NCBI GenBank assembly: GCA_037013495.1
Contig: CM072811.1
Location: 19,949,659 to 20,013,658 of the forward strand
DNA from: Hippophae tibetana
Taxonomy: Eukaryota; Streptophyta; Magnoliopsida; Rosales; Elaeagnaceae
Direction: 5' to 3'
Length of the DNA stretch: 64,000 bases
The position numbers and the translations under genes are program-made. Below the pieces are notes generated by a model. It saw nothing but the letters and a program-made list of their open reading frames with translations, was not told the origin of the DNA and did not search any database. Below are positions 12,437 through 22,980 of the stretch, piece after piece (the stretch's first letter is position 1; the number at the start of each line of letters is the position of its first letter).

Positions 12437-13022
12437 CTCCCCCTGAAGTTGAGTGATAGATATTAATCATTCTCAACTTATAACTTATTTCTTCAAAGAT
12501 GGTTTGAAGTAATGCTTTGGTAAGAATATCTGCAATTTGATGATGAGTAGATGTATATAGTAGGTCCACAATTTTTCCATCTAACTTCTCTTTAATGAAA
12601 TTACGATTAATTTCTACGTGTTTGGTATGGTCACGATGAATTAGGTTTCTTGCAATTCTTATTACAACTTGATTGTCACAATGCATGCTAATGGGTTTAG
12701 TAGTTATGAAGTCCAATTCATTGAATAGTCTTCTTAACCATATTCCTTCACAAATCCCATAGGTCATAACTCTGAATTTAGCTTCTACATTACTTCGAAC
12801 GACTACTGATTGTTTCTTACTTCGCCAAGTTATGAGGTTCTCACACACGAATGTATAGTACCCAGTGGTAGATCTGTGATTCATTATAGAGTCTACCCAG
12901 TTAACATTTGTTGGTAGAGGAGTTGAGGGTTCATTGGAATTATTAAGAGCATTTGTTTGAGCTAGTTTTATGGGTTGCCTCTTGATGATCCTACTTTGTA
13001 TTGAAAGATGGTTGGCGCTCAT
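12432..13022 (-). pseudogene. Ty1/copia RNase H fragment (3' end of pol)
   Basis: An open frame of 196 codons on the minus strand. It shows the copia RNase H order: WVDSIMNHRSTTGYYTFV, NLITWRSKKQSVVVRSNVEA, CEGIWLRRLFNEL, MHCDNQVVIRIARN, TKHVEINRNFIKEKL and QIADILTKAL. The acidic RNase H residues fall in the expected segments. Upstream the frame turns into unrelated sequence where it meets the plus-strand copia fragment near 13008-13022, so the rest of gag-pol is missing. The stop lies 4 bp inside the adjacent LTR. It would have degraded the RNA of RNA/DNA hybrids during reverse transcription. Confidence 0.88.
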
Positions 13023-13345
13023 CAGTATGTCACATTAACTAGATTTGAAATTTCTTTTAGTGTTAACAAGGTATGTCAGTTTATGGTAGCTTCTACTGAT
13101 CAACATTTGGTTGCGATAAAATGTGTGCTGAGGTACTTGAAGGGCTCTTCTCCGTATGGTTTGGAAGCTCATCTTTTACATTTACTGGTTTTTGTTACTC
13201 TAATTGGGTTAGTTGTCTAAATGATAAAAAAGTTTGTTGGTGGCTATTGTGTTTTCTAGGATGAGAATTTAGTTTCCTGGAAATTTGGAATGCAAAAGGT
13301 GTGTCTCGAATTAGCACAAAAGCTAAATACAGAGAGAAAATGTTT
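13008..13345 (+). pseudogene. Ty1/copia reverse transcriptase/RNase H fragment
   Basis: Plus-strand frame starting MVGAHQYVTLTRFEISFSVN then KVCQFMVASTDQHLVAIK and VLRYLKGSS, the connection between reverse transcriptase and RNase H in copia elements. After a frame change near 13170 it continues as YSNWVSCLNDKK, WLLCFLG and STKAKYRE, the start of RNase H. It runs away from the minus-strand fragment at 12432-13022, so the two are arranged head to head. No LTR was found on its right side. Confidence 0.8.
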
Positions 13346-15103
13346 ATTTACCACAATAAGACATACATATAATTTGCATGATAAAATATAATTGATCATA
13401 TATATACATATATATTATTTTAATTATTTTTTAAATAAAATTAAGATTGTTTTACTTTATATTTGTAATATATTTTAATAAAATATTTAATTTTTGTCTT
13501 ATATATAAAGCAATAAGTTTGGTATCTTTGAATATGATTATAGATGTGCACAGGGAGGGGTGAGGATGATTATACTAATAACAATATCTATTATGCACTA
13601 ATTTTGGATAGATTATAGTAATAACTATTAGTTATGAGTAAGTTTTTGAAGTGGTTGAAAACCAACTCTTTTAAAAGTTTAAATTTATGTGAGAAGTGTC
13701 TAATACACTTTTATAAACTTATAAATCTCTCACAATTGTTGTCTCTATGCATCATAGAGGTCAAATAATTGTAATTCAACAATTGACATTACTAGGCTTT
13801 GAACACTTGAGCTCGACTTTCATACCATGTTAAAATTTATTAGAAAACCAATGCTACTAATAAAATAAGCTAGTAGGAGAAGCACCAACTATAATTTATA
13901 CATTTATCACGGGTAGTAGTTTCCTCATGGTTTAACAATGTTTCCTATTTTTTTTAACATTTATTTAAAAATTAAAATTTTAACATAATACTTATTCTAT
14001 TACATTATTTAGAATGTTGATATTAATTTTCATTCTTTAGTTATTTATCACATATTTTTAAGTGAAATAAAAAATATTATTTTTCAAAATAAACAAAGTT
14101 CAATATAATTATTCAAAAATATTATGCATTTTAATATTAAAAGTGTATTTTATGTAATTATATGTATATAAAAATATAATATAAATGTATTTTTGATTTT
14201 AATTAACCACAGTTTTGGTAGTGCAATAATCATTTTCATTATATACCTAATCTGTTATAGTTATTTTTTTTGTGAAAAATCCTATGATTTTTATTAATAA
14301 TCATAGTTTTCTTTTTCTATAGTTAAAATTTCTATCTTTACTCACACATGATATTAGAGGGTGTTATCTTAGTACACAACTTTCGTGCCATTTTTGTAAA
14401 AAAATTACAATAACTTTTAATTTTAGTCAATTAAAGAGAGATAATTTTGGCATTTAAATTTATTTCCTCATAAAAAAGATGAAAATGTTTTCAACTGTTA
14501 ACAACATAAATAGATCACTTGTGACGACAACTACAAAGGGTGATGTAGGTTTTTCGAAGAATTCTTTTTAAAGATTGTATAATTTTATAGAATAAGCAAA
14601 ATGATGTTTTGAAGTGTGAATAAAAATAGACATTCATGTAGAGCAAGCCATTAATCCTCAAAACAAATGCATAACAATATTTTAGAAATATCTATGATGC
14701 TCCCTGTATTTGTCATTGTTAGTCCATTTTTTCTACTAACAATTATAAAAATTCTCACCCAATTTTTGTAAGGAAATTTGATGTTAACAATTAAAAAATA
14801 AAAATTATTATGTAGTACAATTCATTGTGGGTACTGAGAAGGTGTGAGTTCAACCTCATTAATATATATACGCGTGAGTGAGTATATAACTGTTAATTCA
14901 AAATAAGAAGAAAAAAAGTAAAAAAATATTTCACCCATTTTTTTTAAGAATAGTTATAAGTTCAAGAACTAAAGGAACTTGGCTATATGATACCCTTTAA
15001 TAACATAACAATATGGGTGAAATAAGTAACGAAATAATAATATAGGTAATAAAAGTTATTAGACCCTTTTGAATGTATTAATTATTTTCAAATATATTAT
15101 TAA
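13346..15103. other. AT-rich spacer without recognised genes
   Basis: No coding frame of note. There is a CATACCATGTTAAAA phrase near 13833 that resembles the PBS side of LTR elements, and ATATATACGCGTGAGTGAG near 14862, but neither supports a defined feature. Confidence 0.4.
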
Positions 15104-15680
15104 TAAAAGAAAACACAAGCAGCCATAAGATGTATCAATGTATGCAGTAATGGAAATGAGAAAAGCAAGAACACAAGAACCATATGAGAAGCTTCGCAAG
15201 AAAGAAGGTGAAGAAAGATGAAAGAGATAAGGGGAAAATAAGAGAGAAATATAACTAAATAGTACTACATCATTTCATGTATAAAACTATTACAATGTAT
15301 TCTATTTATATATCATTTGATAAAAGAGGAAACCAACAATACTTGATCATCACGTGAAATGCTAACCAATCCAAAGAAACATTTCAATGCAGAATCTGAT
15401 TAAAACAACTTGACATAACAAACTAAAAACAACTTCTTCAACTTGGCTTGCTTTCAACTTGGTTCATATGCTTGATTCTTGAACTTGGTGCACATTCTTG
15501 ATTCTTGAAGTCTGCTCACATGCTTGAGTCTTTGAACTTGGCTCATATGCACATTCTAAACTCAATGGAATATTGTTTATGACATTGCAGTTAGTATTAT
15601 TTTTTACATCACATTTTAACTTATAATTTTCATCAATAGTTTCAGTCACTACATATGGAACACCTTTATTAGCTTTATCA
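15104..15680 (-). repeat. 3' LTR of the 15-20 kb copia element
   Basis: Aligns with 19582-20106 over its length, with shared blocks such as GAAAAGCAAGAACACAAGAA, ATACTTGATCATC and CCTTTATTAGC. It is about 50 bp longer than its partner because of a duplicated TTGATTCTTGAACTTGG-type segment near 15471-15560. Confidence 0.85.
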
Positions 15681-17314
15681 TACCCGTTCAAACTCAATGG
15701 AAGTTGAATGACATTGAATTTAGTATGCATTCCAAGAAAAGATTGAATTGCCAAATGCTTAGTAAAAATATATGCTAGTTGTTTAGTTGATGGAATGTGA
15801 TAAACTAAGAATTCACGTAGAAGCACATTTTCCTGAAGAAAATGCGTGTCAAGCTCAACATGTTTAGTCCAGACATGTAGCACATAATTAGAAGCAAGAT
15901 TAATAGCACTTAAGGTTTCACACCAAAGCACTAGAACTATTGGGGAGCAAACTCTCCTTTTTCTAAGTAAAGCCTTTAGCTATAAAACCTTGGTAGCTGC
16001 GTAAACCAAGGTTCTATACTCTACCTTTGTACCAGAGCGTGCTACAATTGTTTGCATTCTTGAACTCCAAAAAATTGGATTGATACCAAGAAAAACACAA
16101 ACACCTAATGTAGATCTTCTATCATTAAGCCAGGCCTTTAGTCAAGAAACCAATAAGAACAAGAGGAGTTGGGGGTTTGAACATAACACTATGATAAAGT
16201 GTACCCTAAAGATACCTTATAATCCTTTTAACACCACACTAATGAGAATTAGTAGGTTTAGAAATAAATTGACAAGCCTTATTAATATCAAAAGAAAAGT
16301 CAAGTCTTATTAAAGTAATATACTATAAGGCATTCACAATACTTCTATAAAAAGAAGGATTTTCCAATAACATACCATTAGTAGTTGATAAAATAGAAGT
16401 GGTAAGAGTGGATGAACCAATGGATTTTTAGGTTTCCATTTTTATTTTAAGAAGCAGTTAATGTATATACTTTGTTTGATTTAAAAGCATGTCATTATTA
16501 GGAAAATTATATATCTTTATACTTCAAAGAAAAGTTGGAGTTGAGTCTTTCAATGAAACACTTAATAGCAACTTTATCTCCTCTTGTGACAATAATGTTA
16601 TTGACATACATAAGGAGATACATGGGAGAAACTATAGAAAAATTACAAAAAAGAGATAAAACAACTCTGGATTTAAGGAGTCCTATGGAACATAAGGCTT
16701 GAGATAGTGCTTCAAACCAAGCTCAAGGTGCCTGTTTGAGGCTATCAATGGCGTTATGAAACTTACAAGCATAACTATGGTTGTTTGGATCTTCATGTCT
16801 AGTTGGTTATGCCATATATACCTCCTCACTAAGCTGTCCATTTAAAAATGCAGTATTAATAATAAACTAATGTAGCTTCCAACCTTTTAACAAGGAAAGA
16901 GTATGACAACTCATATAGTGATTAGCTTGGAAATAGAACTCAAAGCCTCCTAAATATCAAAGCTTAGTTGTTGATCAAAACCTTAAGCTATAACCCTTGA
17001 CTTTCGTTTGTCTAATGCCTCAATTTTAATCTTTTTCATAAGCCAAATCCACTTGGAACCAGTGACATTTCTATTCAATAGTGGAATAACCAACACCCAA
17101 GTGTTGTTTTTGAGAAAAGCATTGTACTCATCTTTCATAGAGTTTCTCCAATCAGGTTGACTAAGTGCTTGTTTGATAGTTCTAGGCCTAGTAATGGAAA
17201 GATCAGTGACATAAATCTTAGGCTTGTAAATGCCATGTTTACTTCTTGTAAGAATAGTATGCTCATTGCTAGTGTGAGAAATAGTTGTTTAGTCTAACTT
17301 TGTGGGTAAAGAAG

Positions 17315-17603
17315 TAATGACATAAATAGTAGGCTCAACAATAAGCAAAAATTGAGACTTAAGCTAAAGATAAAAGTGATGGAGTAGACATAGAAAGAGA
17401 AGTAAAGACAAGAGCTTAGATATGACATCTAACACACAAGGTGAAGTAGAAGAAATAAAGTAATTACATAAATAGCAAGCTCAACAATAAGCAAAGATTG
17501 AGACTCAAGCTAAAGATAAAAGTGATGGAGTAGGCATAGAAAGAGAAGTAAAGACAAGAGCTTAGATATGACATCTAACACACAAGGTGAAGTAGAAGAA
17601 ATA
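17315..17603. repeat. 146-bp tandem duplication inside copia pol
   Basis: 17315-17460 and 17461-17603 are near-identical copies. Shared words include GCTCAACAATAAGCAAA, GCTAAAGATAAAAGTGATGG and GACATCTAACACACAAGG. Only a few substitutions separate the copies, so this is younger than the stops in the surrounding element. Confidence 0.85.
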
Positions 17604-17768
17604 ACATGAATAGAGAAAATAAATTAGGAAAGGGAACATATGTTTTCAAAGAATGACTAATAAGATCCGAGAAAGGACTTGAACTAGAAACAAAATGAGA
17701 GCCTAAACTAGAGTAAGACAATGTTGTAAGTTTTCTAGAAATACAATGCTGGACAATAAGTGACATGG

Positions 17769-17838
17769 CAAGTATACATGATCATGTAAAAGTGATAAAT
17801 AATTTTAAGAACAAAGGTTATCGTACTCACAAGGATTG
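17769..17838. repeat. 70-bp LTR-end-like insertion with 9-bp direct repeats
   Basis: GTGACATGG at 17760-17768 is repeated at 17839-17847, and the DNA between interrupts the copia pol remnant. The insert reads CAAGTATACATGATCATG... with TTATCGTACTCACAAGGATT. This resembles the LTR-end phrase at 31715-31785 (CAAGCATACACGGTCACAAG, TTATCGTTCTCACGGAGATT). Confidence 0.55.
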
Positions 17839-18479
17839 GTGACATGGAAATCATTAATGAATTTTGCTCTAAATAGGCTCTCGTTATGTCACCTTTTCCT
17901 TCACACAATAGAAAGAATCATGAACTCAAAATAGACACCATTTTCCTTGAAAAATTGAACAATACTAAGCAAATTCTTTGCCGTATCTAGTACATGCAAT
18001 ATGTGATATGATTTAGGACTAATTTTCTTTTATCATTTATTTTAGAATCAAAGGCAGAATATATAGTATTAGTTATAGAGATACCCTTACCATTTCATAC
18101 AATTAATTTATCATTGCTAATGTATGAATTTTACATAGCAAGATTTCTTATATCTATAGTCACATGATGCAAGGCATCTGAGTTAGGATACCAAAAGGGC
18201 TCTAACGAGGCTTCTAGTGCACCCAACATTGAAGATAACATCTGTGAAGATTGATTCGATAGAAAAGAATAAGGAAAAAGATGATTGCATCCAGATGCTT
18301 GCATATCATTTATTGGATAAGAGGGTATAGGTAAAAGTTGAAAGTTGTAAGGAAAAGGTGATTTAGCTGACTGAAAATTTGTTTTGTTTGTTAATTTTAA
18401 ACAAAAATAATTTTCTATTGAGATTGAGATAGTTGTGCAGAAGGCTAAGGTTGTATAGGAGTATAAGATTTTCCATAAG

Positions 18480-19545
18480 ACTATAAGTTATTAGTATTAT
18501 TCAAAGATTGAGGTTGAAAGTTTGGATCAAATCTATACCAACTCCTATTGAAAAGATGGCCTTGTTTTTCACATAGTTGACAAACATACGTTCCATTGGT
18601 ATTTTGATTATGTCCTCTTCCTTAATTAGGTCTTTCTTAACCTCTTCCAAGGAATAAGGAAAAGGGAATTCATAAGGAAATGATGATTTTAATTGCATAG
18701 CTTCATTAGGTATCAAGCCAAAGTTCATCAGAGGAGGTCCAACTCATGTCATATGGTACGAGTTCATATGAAACAATTCTTCATTTTGCTTCTTCTACAC
18801 ATTCTGAGTAAATTGATCACTTTGTTTACTAGGTATTCTTAGTTTCACTAGATTAGTCATGGGTAGTATAAATTTTTTAGTAGTGTTTTGAGAGTCTTAC
18901 TAACTCCCATGATTGAGAAGAAGAGATGTAGCTTCAACTAGTAACACTATTTCATTTTGCAGTTTTTAACTAATTACTGAAACTACATATTCAAAGTTTT
19001 ATCCAATTCAACAATAAGAAACCGAATATCGTCTTATTCACTCTTAGCATATCTTAAGGGTTCAATTAAATCTGATAGCTCTCTTAGTTTAAGAACATAC
19101 TAATTAATGCCCAGTCCTCTTTTCATCATTTTATGCAGTTCTTATTTTAGTTGTATAACTCTTTGTTTGGATTTTGACAAGAAATAACTATCTAAACCAC
19201 TACATGCTTCACATTTTTTAAAATAGAGATTTGCCTCAATAGATATTGATATATGTAATGCATAAACTAATGACCGGTCATTAAATCATGTTTGTACTAG
19301 ACTTTATAAGCTAAATTTATCTCACCTTTCTTCAAAATCATTGAGGGTCCATCACTAGTTATGTATTGTTTTAAATCTAAACTACACAAGATCTTAATGA
19401 TTTGATGTTTCCAAACTAAAAAGTTTGATCAGTCTATCTTAATAACTTTAACATGATTTTGGAAATTAACTATACTATCATCAACTTGATCCATAGTAGG
19501 AGCATTAACTTCTTGTTCACCATATTTACGTGTTTCTTTCTCCAT
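18480..19545 (-). pseudogene. Copia Gag remnant
   Basis: Begins with a Met at 19545 (MEKETRKYGEQEVNAPTMDQ). It continues with FLVWKHQIIKIL and LKQYITSDG, the N-terminal Gag segment of copia elements, interrupted by a stop after VKVIKID. A zinc-knuckle-like motif lies at about 18590-18530: CQLCEKQGHLFNRSWYRFD. The last cysteine ligand of CX2CX4HX4C is replaced by serine, so it would bind zinc poorly. Several frame changes lie between these blocks. Confidence 0.75.
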
Positions 19546-19581
19546 GATTGAAGCTACACAATTTCATATGCTTTGATACTA

Positions 19582-20106
19582 TAAAAGAAAAAGCAAGCAG
19601 CAAGAAGATGTATTAACGTATGTGACAATGGAGATGAGAAAAGCAAGAACACAAGAACCATATGAGAAGCTTCATGAGAATGAAGATGAAGAAAGATGAG
19701 AGAGATGAGAGGAAAACAAGAGAGAAATGTAATTGAATAGTAATATATAATTTCATGTGTAAAACTAATACAATGTATTCTATTTATATTTCAATTGATA
19801 AAATAGGAAAACAAAAATACTTGATCATCGCGTGAAATGCTAACCATTTTAACAAACATTTCAATACATAATCCGAGTAAAATAGCCTAGCATAAAAAAC
19901 TTAAAACAACACCTTCGACTTGAATATCTTTCAAATTGGCTTACATGCTTGAATCTTGAACTTAGCTTGTATGCACATTCTAATAACTCATAAAAATATT
20001 GCCAATGACAATGTAACTAGCATTAGCTTTTACATCATATTTTAACTTATCATTTTCATCGGTAGTTTCAATCACTGCACATGAAACGCCTTTATTAGCC
20101 TTATCA
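19582..20106 (-). repeat. 5' LTR of the 15-20 kb copia element
   Basis: Partner of 15104-15680. The left border touches the primer-binding site and the right border is ...TTATCA, that is TGATAA on the element strand. Confidence 0.85.
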
Positions 20107-20759
20107 AATTAGGTTGAAGAAATATTTAGTGAAATAGGTGTGCATATCATTCTAATTAGTTCTTTTGATATTGAGATTTTAGACCTTGTGTTTGGTTTAT
20201 TTAGTTTGAATCACTAAATATTATTCTATATTATTGGAAATGATAGAAATGACGAGAGCTTTGGTATTGAATGATTTTGATTTTGGATGGTAATAATCCC
20301 ACTAAATATTGCTTCATTTTGGTATTGAAGTAATCATGTCTACAAACTCTTTTAAGATTTAATACTTTTTAAGAATTTTATAAGTTTATAATTGAAGCAA
20401 TTAATAGTACACTTAATCATATTACTTGATATTATATTTATATACATTTCGGAATATTCAAAGATATATATGGACAATTTTGTTGAAATATTAAAAATGA
20501 TAAATATGATTTAATATTACGCAACTAATTAATTACTTCTTTTTCATACATCAGGCTTTGTTAAAATTTTACTCGACAAAAAGCTAATTTATGATTATAA
20601 ATTTATAATATATAATGCTATTTCAAATTGGTTTTACTCTTTCAAACTTTGCTTATCTTATATTTATGGAAACTTTTGATTTTTTTTTTAATTTATGGAA
20701 GATAATATTACTTATGTGAAATTGGGTGGGGTGGGGAGGGGGTAAAATTGTGAAAGGGA
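20107..20759. other. Intergenic DNA with a G-run motif
   Basis: No gene recognised. The stretch GGGTGGGGTGGGGAGGGGG at 20724-20742 has four runs of three or more G on the plus strand and fits the canonical intramolecular G-quadruplex pattern. It sits 18 bp left of an LTR fragment. Confidence 0.5.
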
Positions 20760-20999
20760 ATTGATTAAATATATTTATATTTGAATGATTTATCATATTT
20801 TTTTATAAATTTGTCAAAAATAACTTAAAGATTCGAAAAAATATACTAAGGCAATCATTACAAATATGTTGAGAAAAAAATTAAAAACAAAGTAAAAAAA
20901 TTAAAAATTTAGATAAAATGGGTCAAAATAGTCAAAAATATCAAAATGCCGAGTCCCACGTGCACGAGCACACGCCCGCATCGAGTCTAGCGGGCGCAA
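20760..20999 (+). repeat. LTR fragment of the same family as the 48.7 kb solo LTR
   Basis: Aligns by eye with the beginning of the solo LTR at 48739-50822. Shared blocks are TTGATTAAA...TTTATCATAT..ATAAATTTGTC, then AACTTAAAGA(T/C)TC, CAAATAT(G/A)TT and AAAATGGGTCAAAA. It then enters a GC-rich segment with ACGCCCGC. It is cut off exactly where the telomere-like repeats start. Confidence 0.65.
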
Positions 21000-21000
21000 T

Positions 21001-21173
21001 TAGGGTTTAGGGATTTAGGATTTAGGGTTTAGGAATTTGGTATTTGGGGTTTGGGATTTAGGGATTTGGAATATAGGGTTTAGGGATTTGGGGTTTAGGG
21101 TTTTAGGATTTTGGGTTTATTGTTTAAGGTTTAGAGTTTAGGATTTTAGGATTTGAGATTTGAGTTTAGGGTT
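21001..21173 (+). repeat. Degenerate interstitial telomeric repeat (TTTAGGG type)
   Basis: About 24 tandem variants of the plant telomere unit TTTAGGG, among them TTTAGGGATTTAGGATTTAG, GATTTGG and GTTTAGG, over 173 bp, G-rich strand on plus. Variation between units shows it is old. It directly follows the GC-rich end of an LTR fragment. Confidence 0.85.
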
Positions 21174-22624
21174 ATATTTAAGGTGAGAAAAATAACTCAA
21201 CCATTTGTGAGTTATATATTTTTATTCTTACGAAATTTAAGCATTTTGAATTTGTTATTTTAAAAAAATAAAAGAAAGAAAGTGGAAATAGAAAAGATTG
21301 AGAAGAAATAATGGAATATACAATAAGCTAAATAATGGGACGGACATATGATTAATATCATATTATAATACAAAATAGTATTAGTTATTTTATAGTTATC
21401 ATTTATTTTTAATTGAAAATGATGTTATATGTATCTCATTTTAATAAAATATGTTCAAATGATTGAGGTTTTATAAAATATTAAGTGTTAAAAGTTTAAA
21501 ATTTAAAATTTAAAATTTAGGTGAGATAAAATTATATTTATATGTGTAATTTATCTATAACATCATAAATATTATATTTAAAATTTTATTTATTAAAAAT
21601 TAGATGCTGATTTTTGTTTTCTAATACGTTTGACCGATTATATTTATATACATAAATTTGACTTTAAATAATAACATGCTTTATTTTAAAAATAATGTGA
21701 TATTTATCTATTTATATTATATTATAAATTGAAAATTACATCTTAATTTCTATTATAGATGAAAGTATCTTGATTTTTAGTTTACACGAAGATACACTCC
21801 GTTGGTTAATTTTTTTATTTTTCTTCAATTTTTAATAGGCTCTGTCTTATTCTAAGCTCATATTAATGTTTTCAAACAAAAAAATGGTTGTATTACATTA
21901 TTTGTACTTAAAAATATAATTGAAGTTAATTTAATACTACCTTGCATTTTTTACTTTTAAGACACTAGTGAATTTTGTATCATGTGTTTATAAATAGGAT
22001 ATTTTTAATTATTTTATTTCTATTCATAAATTTTATATATTAATATATGAAATGATAACATTATATTTTTGTAAAAGAAAAAAGAAAATGGTAGTTATTC
22101 TCACCTGAATTTTTACTACTATCAATAAGAATATAACATATTAATATATTTACCATTATCTCAACAACTTAAGCAATTATTTTAGGCTAAAAATATATCA
22201 TTGATTCTTAAACTTCAACAAAATTCTTACATAAATCATTGTACTTTTAAAACAAAAAATTTAGTCGGCAAACTTTTGAAACTTCACACAAAACTTTTAA
22301 ATCATATAATTTATTTTTAAAAATTTTAAAAATTTACACATATATTTTAAATTTTTAATTCATAAATTTTATTTTAGTAGTTAAGTTAGGATTTATGTAT
22401 AAATTTTTTAAAATTTGGGGATTAAATTATAAAATTTAAAATTTTAAGTATCTAAGTATAAAATTTAAAAATTTTAGAAATCAAAACATATATTTTAAAA
22501 TTTTAAAAACTTATAAGTAAATTAAGTTAAAATTTAAAATATAATGAAATTTATTTTTTTGTTTACACACCAACACATGTAGTAAATATAAATTAAAAAA
22601 AAATTCTCAACTTGAGAGACTGCT
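21174..22624. other. AT-rich spacer
   Basis: No coding frame, RNA gene or recognised mobile element. Contains runs of AAAATTTAAAATTTAAAATT type near 21495-21520 and 22330-22530. Confidence 0.45.
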
Positions 22625-22856
22625 GAGAGGGATAGCAATAGAGCTCCCTTCACTCCAATGCCAAAAGGATCAAAGTAAACTCGTCTCCTAGGTCATGCAA
22701 ACCCTAAGCATATGCACTAAAGCTCATCCACGCTATATAATACAAGTAATTAAGCGCATAACCAGGGGTATTCATGAACTAGCAGCCGGGTATACACTAT
22801 CATATCCACTCAGTGTTGAAGTAAAGAGAGCTCCATTATTTGAAACCTTAACCCTC
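22625..22856 (-). ncRNA. MIR159: MIR159-type microRNA precursor
   Basis: Read on the minus strand, a long hairpin. The 5' arm carries GAGCTCTCTTTACTTCAA (22833-22816) and the 3' arm TTGGAGTGAAGGGAGCTC (22658-22641). These pair over 18 bases with G:U wobbles only. Nearer the loop a second duplex, CTGCTAGTTCATGAATACCC against GGGTTTGCATGACCTAGGAG, pairs at about 16 of 20 positions, the layout known for MIR159/MIR319 stems, which are processed from loop to base. Below the miRNA the stem continues with GAGGG..ATAATGGAGCTC against GAGCTCTATTGCTATCCCTC. The known role of miR159 is cleavage of GAMYB transcripts. The GAGUGAAGG core matches miR159 variants of soybean and grape as I recall them, rather than miR319. 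Confidence 0.88.
22639..22659 (-). ncRNA. Predicted mature miR159-3p
   Basis: The 21-nt 3'-arm segment. Its 20-nt 3' part on the minus strand is TTGGAGTGAAGGGAGCTCTA, preceded by an A. It differs from the canonical miR159a at few positions and keeps the GAAGGGAGCTC core. Exact ends are inferred from the family. Confidence 0.8.
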
Positions 22857-22960
22857 CCATGTAAAAAAAACCCAGCTACACACACACTACATGTTTACAT
22901 ATATGTATTCAATAATTATTTACAAGAAATGGCTGTGAGATCTGATCTAGTTTTGTGAGT

Positions 22961-22970
22961 GTTTATATAG
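22961..22970 (-). promoter_or_regulatory. TATA box of the MIR159 transcription unit
   Basis: CTATATAAAC on the minus strand, about 105 bp upstream of the base of the hairpin. It is followed by CACTCACAAAAC, a plausible start region about 25-35 bp downstream. No other TATA-like box in this orientation is as well placed. Confidence 0.6.
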
Positions 22971-22980
22971 GCCCAAGGAT

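Larger units (their letters stand above)
15690..18470 (-). pseudogene. Copia Pol remnant (integrase, reverse transcriptase, RNase H)
   Basis: The clearest part is the RNase H end at 15931-15690: MLWCETLSAINLAS, TKHVELDTHFLQENVL, KQLAYIFTKHLAIQSF. The catalytic-site Asp of the CDN motif is replaced (WCETLS). Upstream, short fragments of reverse transcriptase and integrase can be read in shifting frames across 16080-18200. The region is interrupted by the 146-bp tandem duplication (17315-17603) and the 70-bp insertion (17769-17838). No ORF longer than about 155 codons survives. Confidence 0.7.
15104..20106 (-). mobile_element. Ty1/copia retrotransposon with both LTRs
   Basis: Two direct repeats (15104-15680 and 19582-20106) flank a minus-strand gag-pol. 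The primer-binding site next to the 5' LTR reads TAGTATCAAAGC on the element strand (19570-19581), one base off the initiator-Met tRNA complement. The internal order is gag (from a Met at 19545), zinc knuckle near 18590-18540, protease/integrase/reverse transcriptase remains, and the RNase H end at about 15920-15690. Many stops, a 146-bp tandem duplication and a 70-bp insertion show it is dead. LTR ends are TGATAAAG...CTTTTA. No clean target duplication was seen. Confidence 0.85.

Noticed and set aside
22695..22958. 87-codon open frame on the plus strand
   Set aside because: It is the antisense of the MIR159 hairpin and its leader; no protein similarity.
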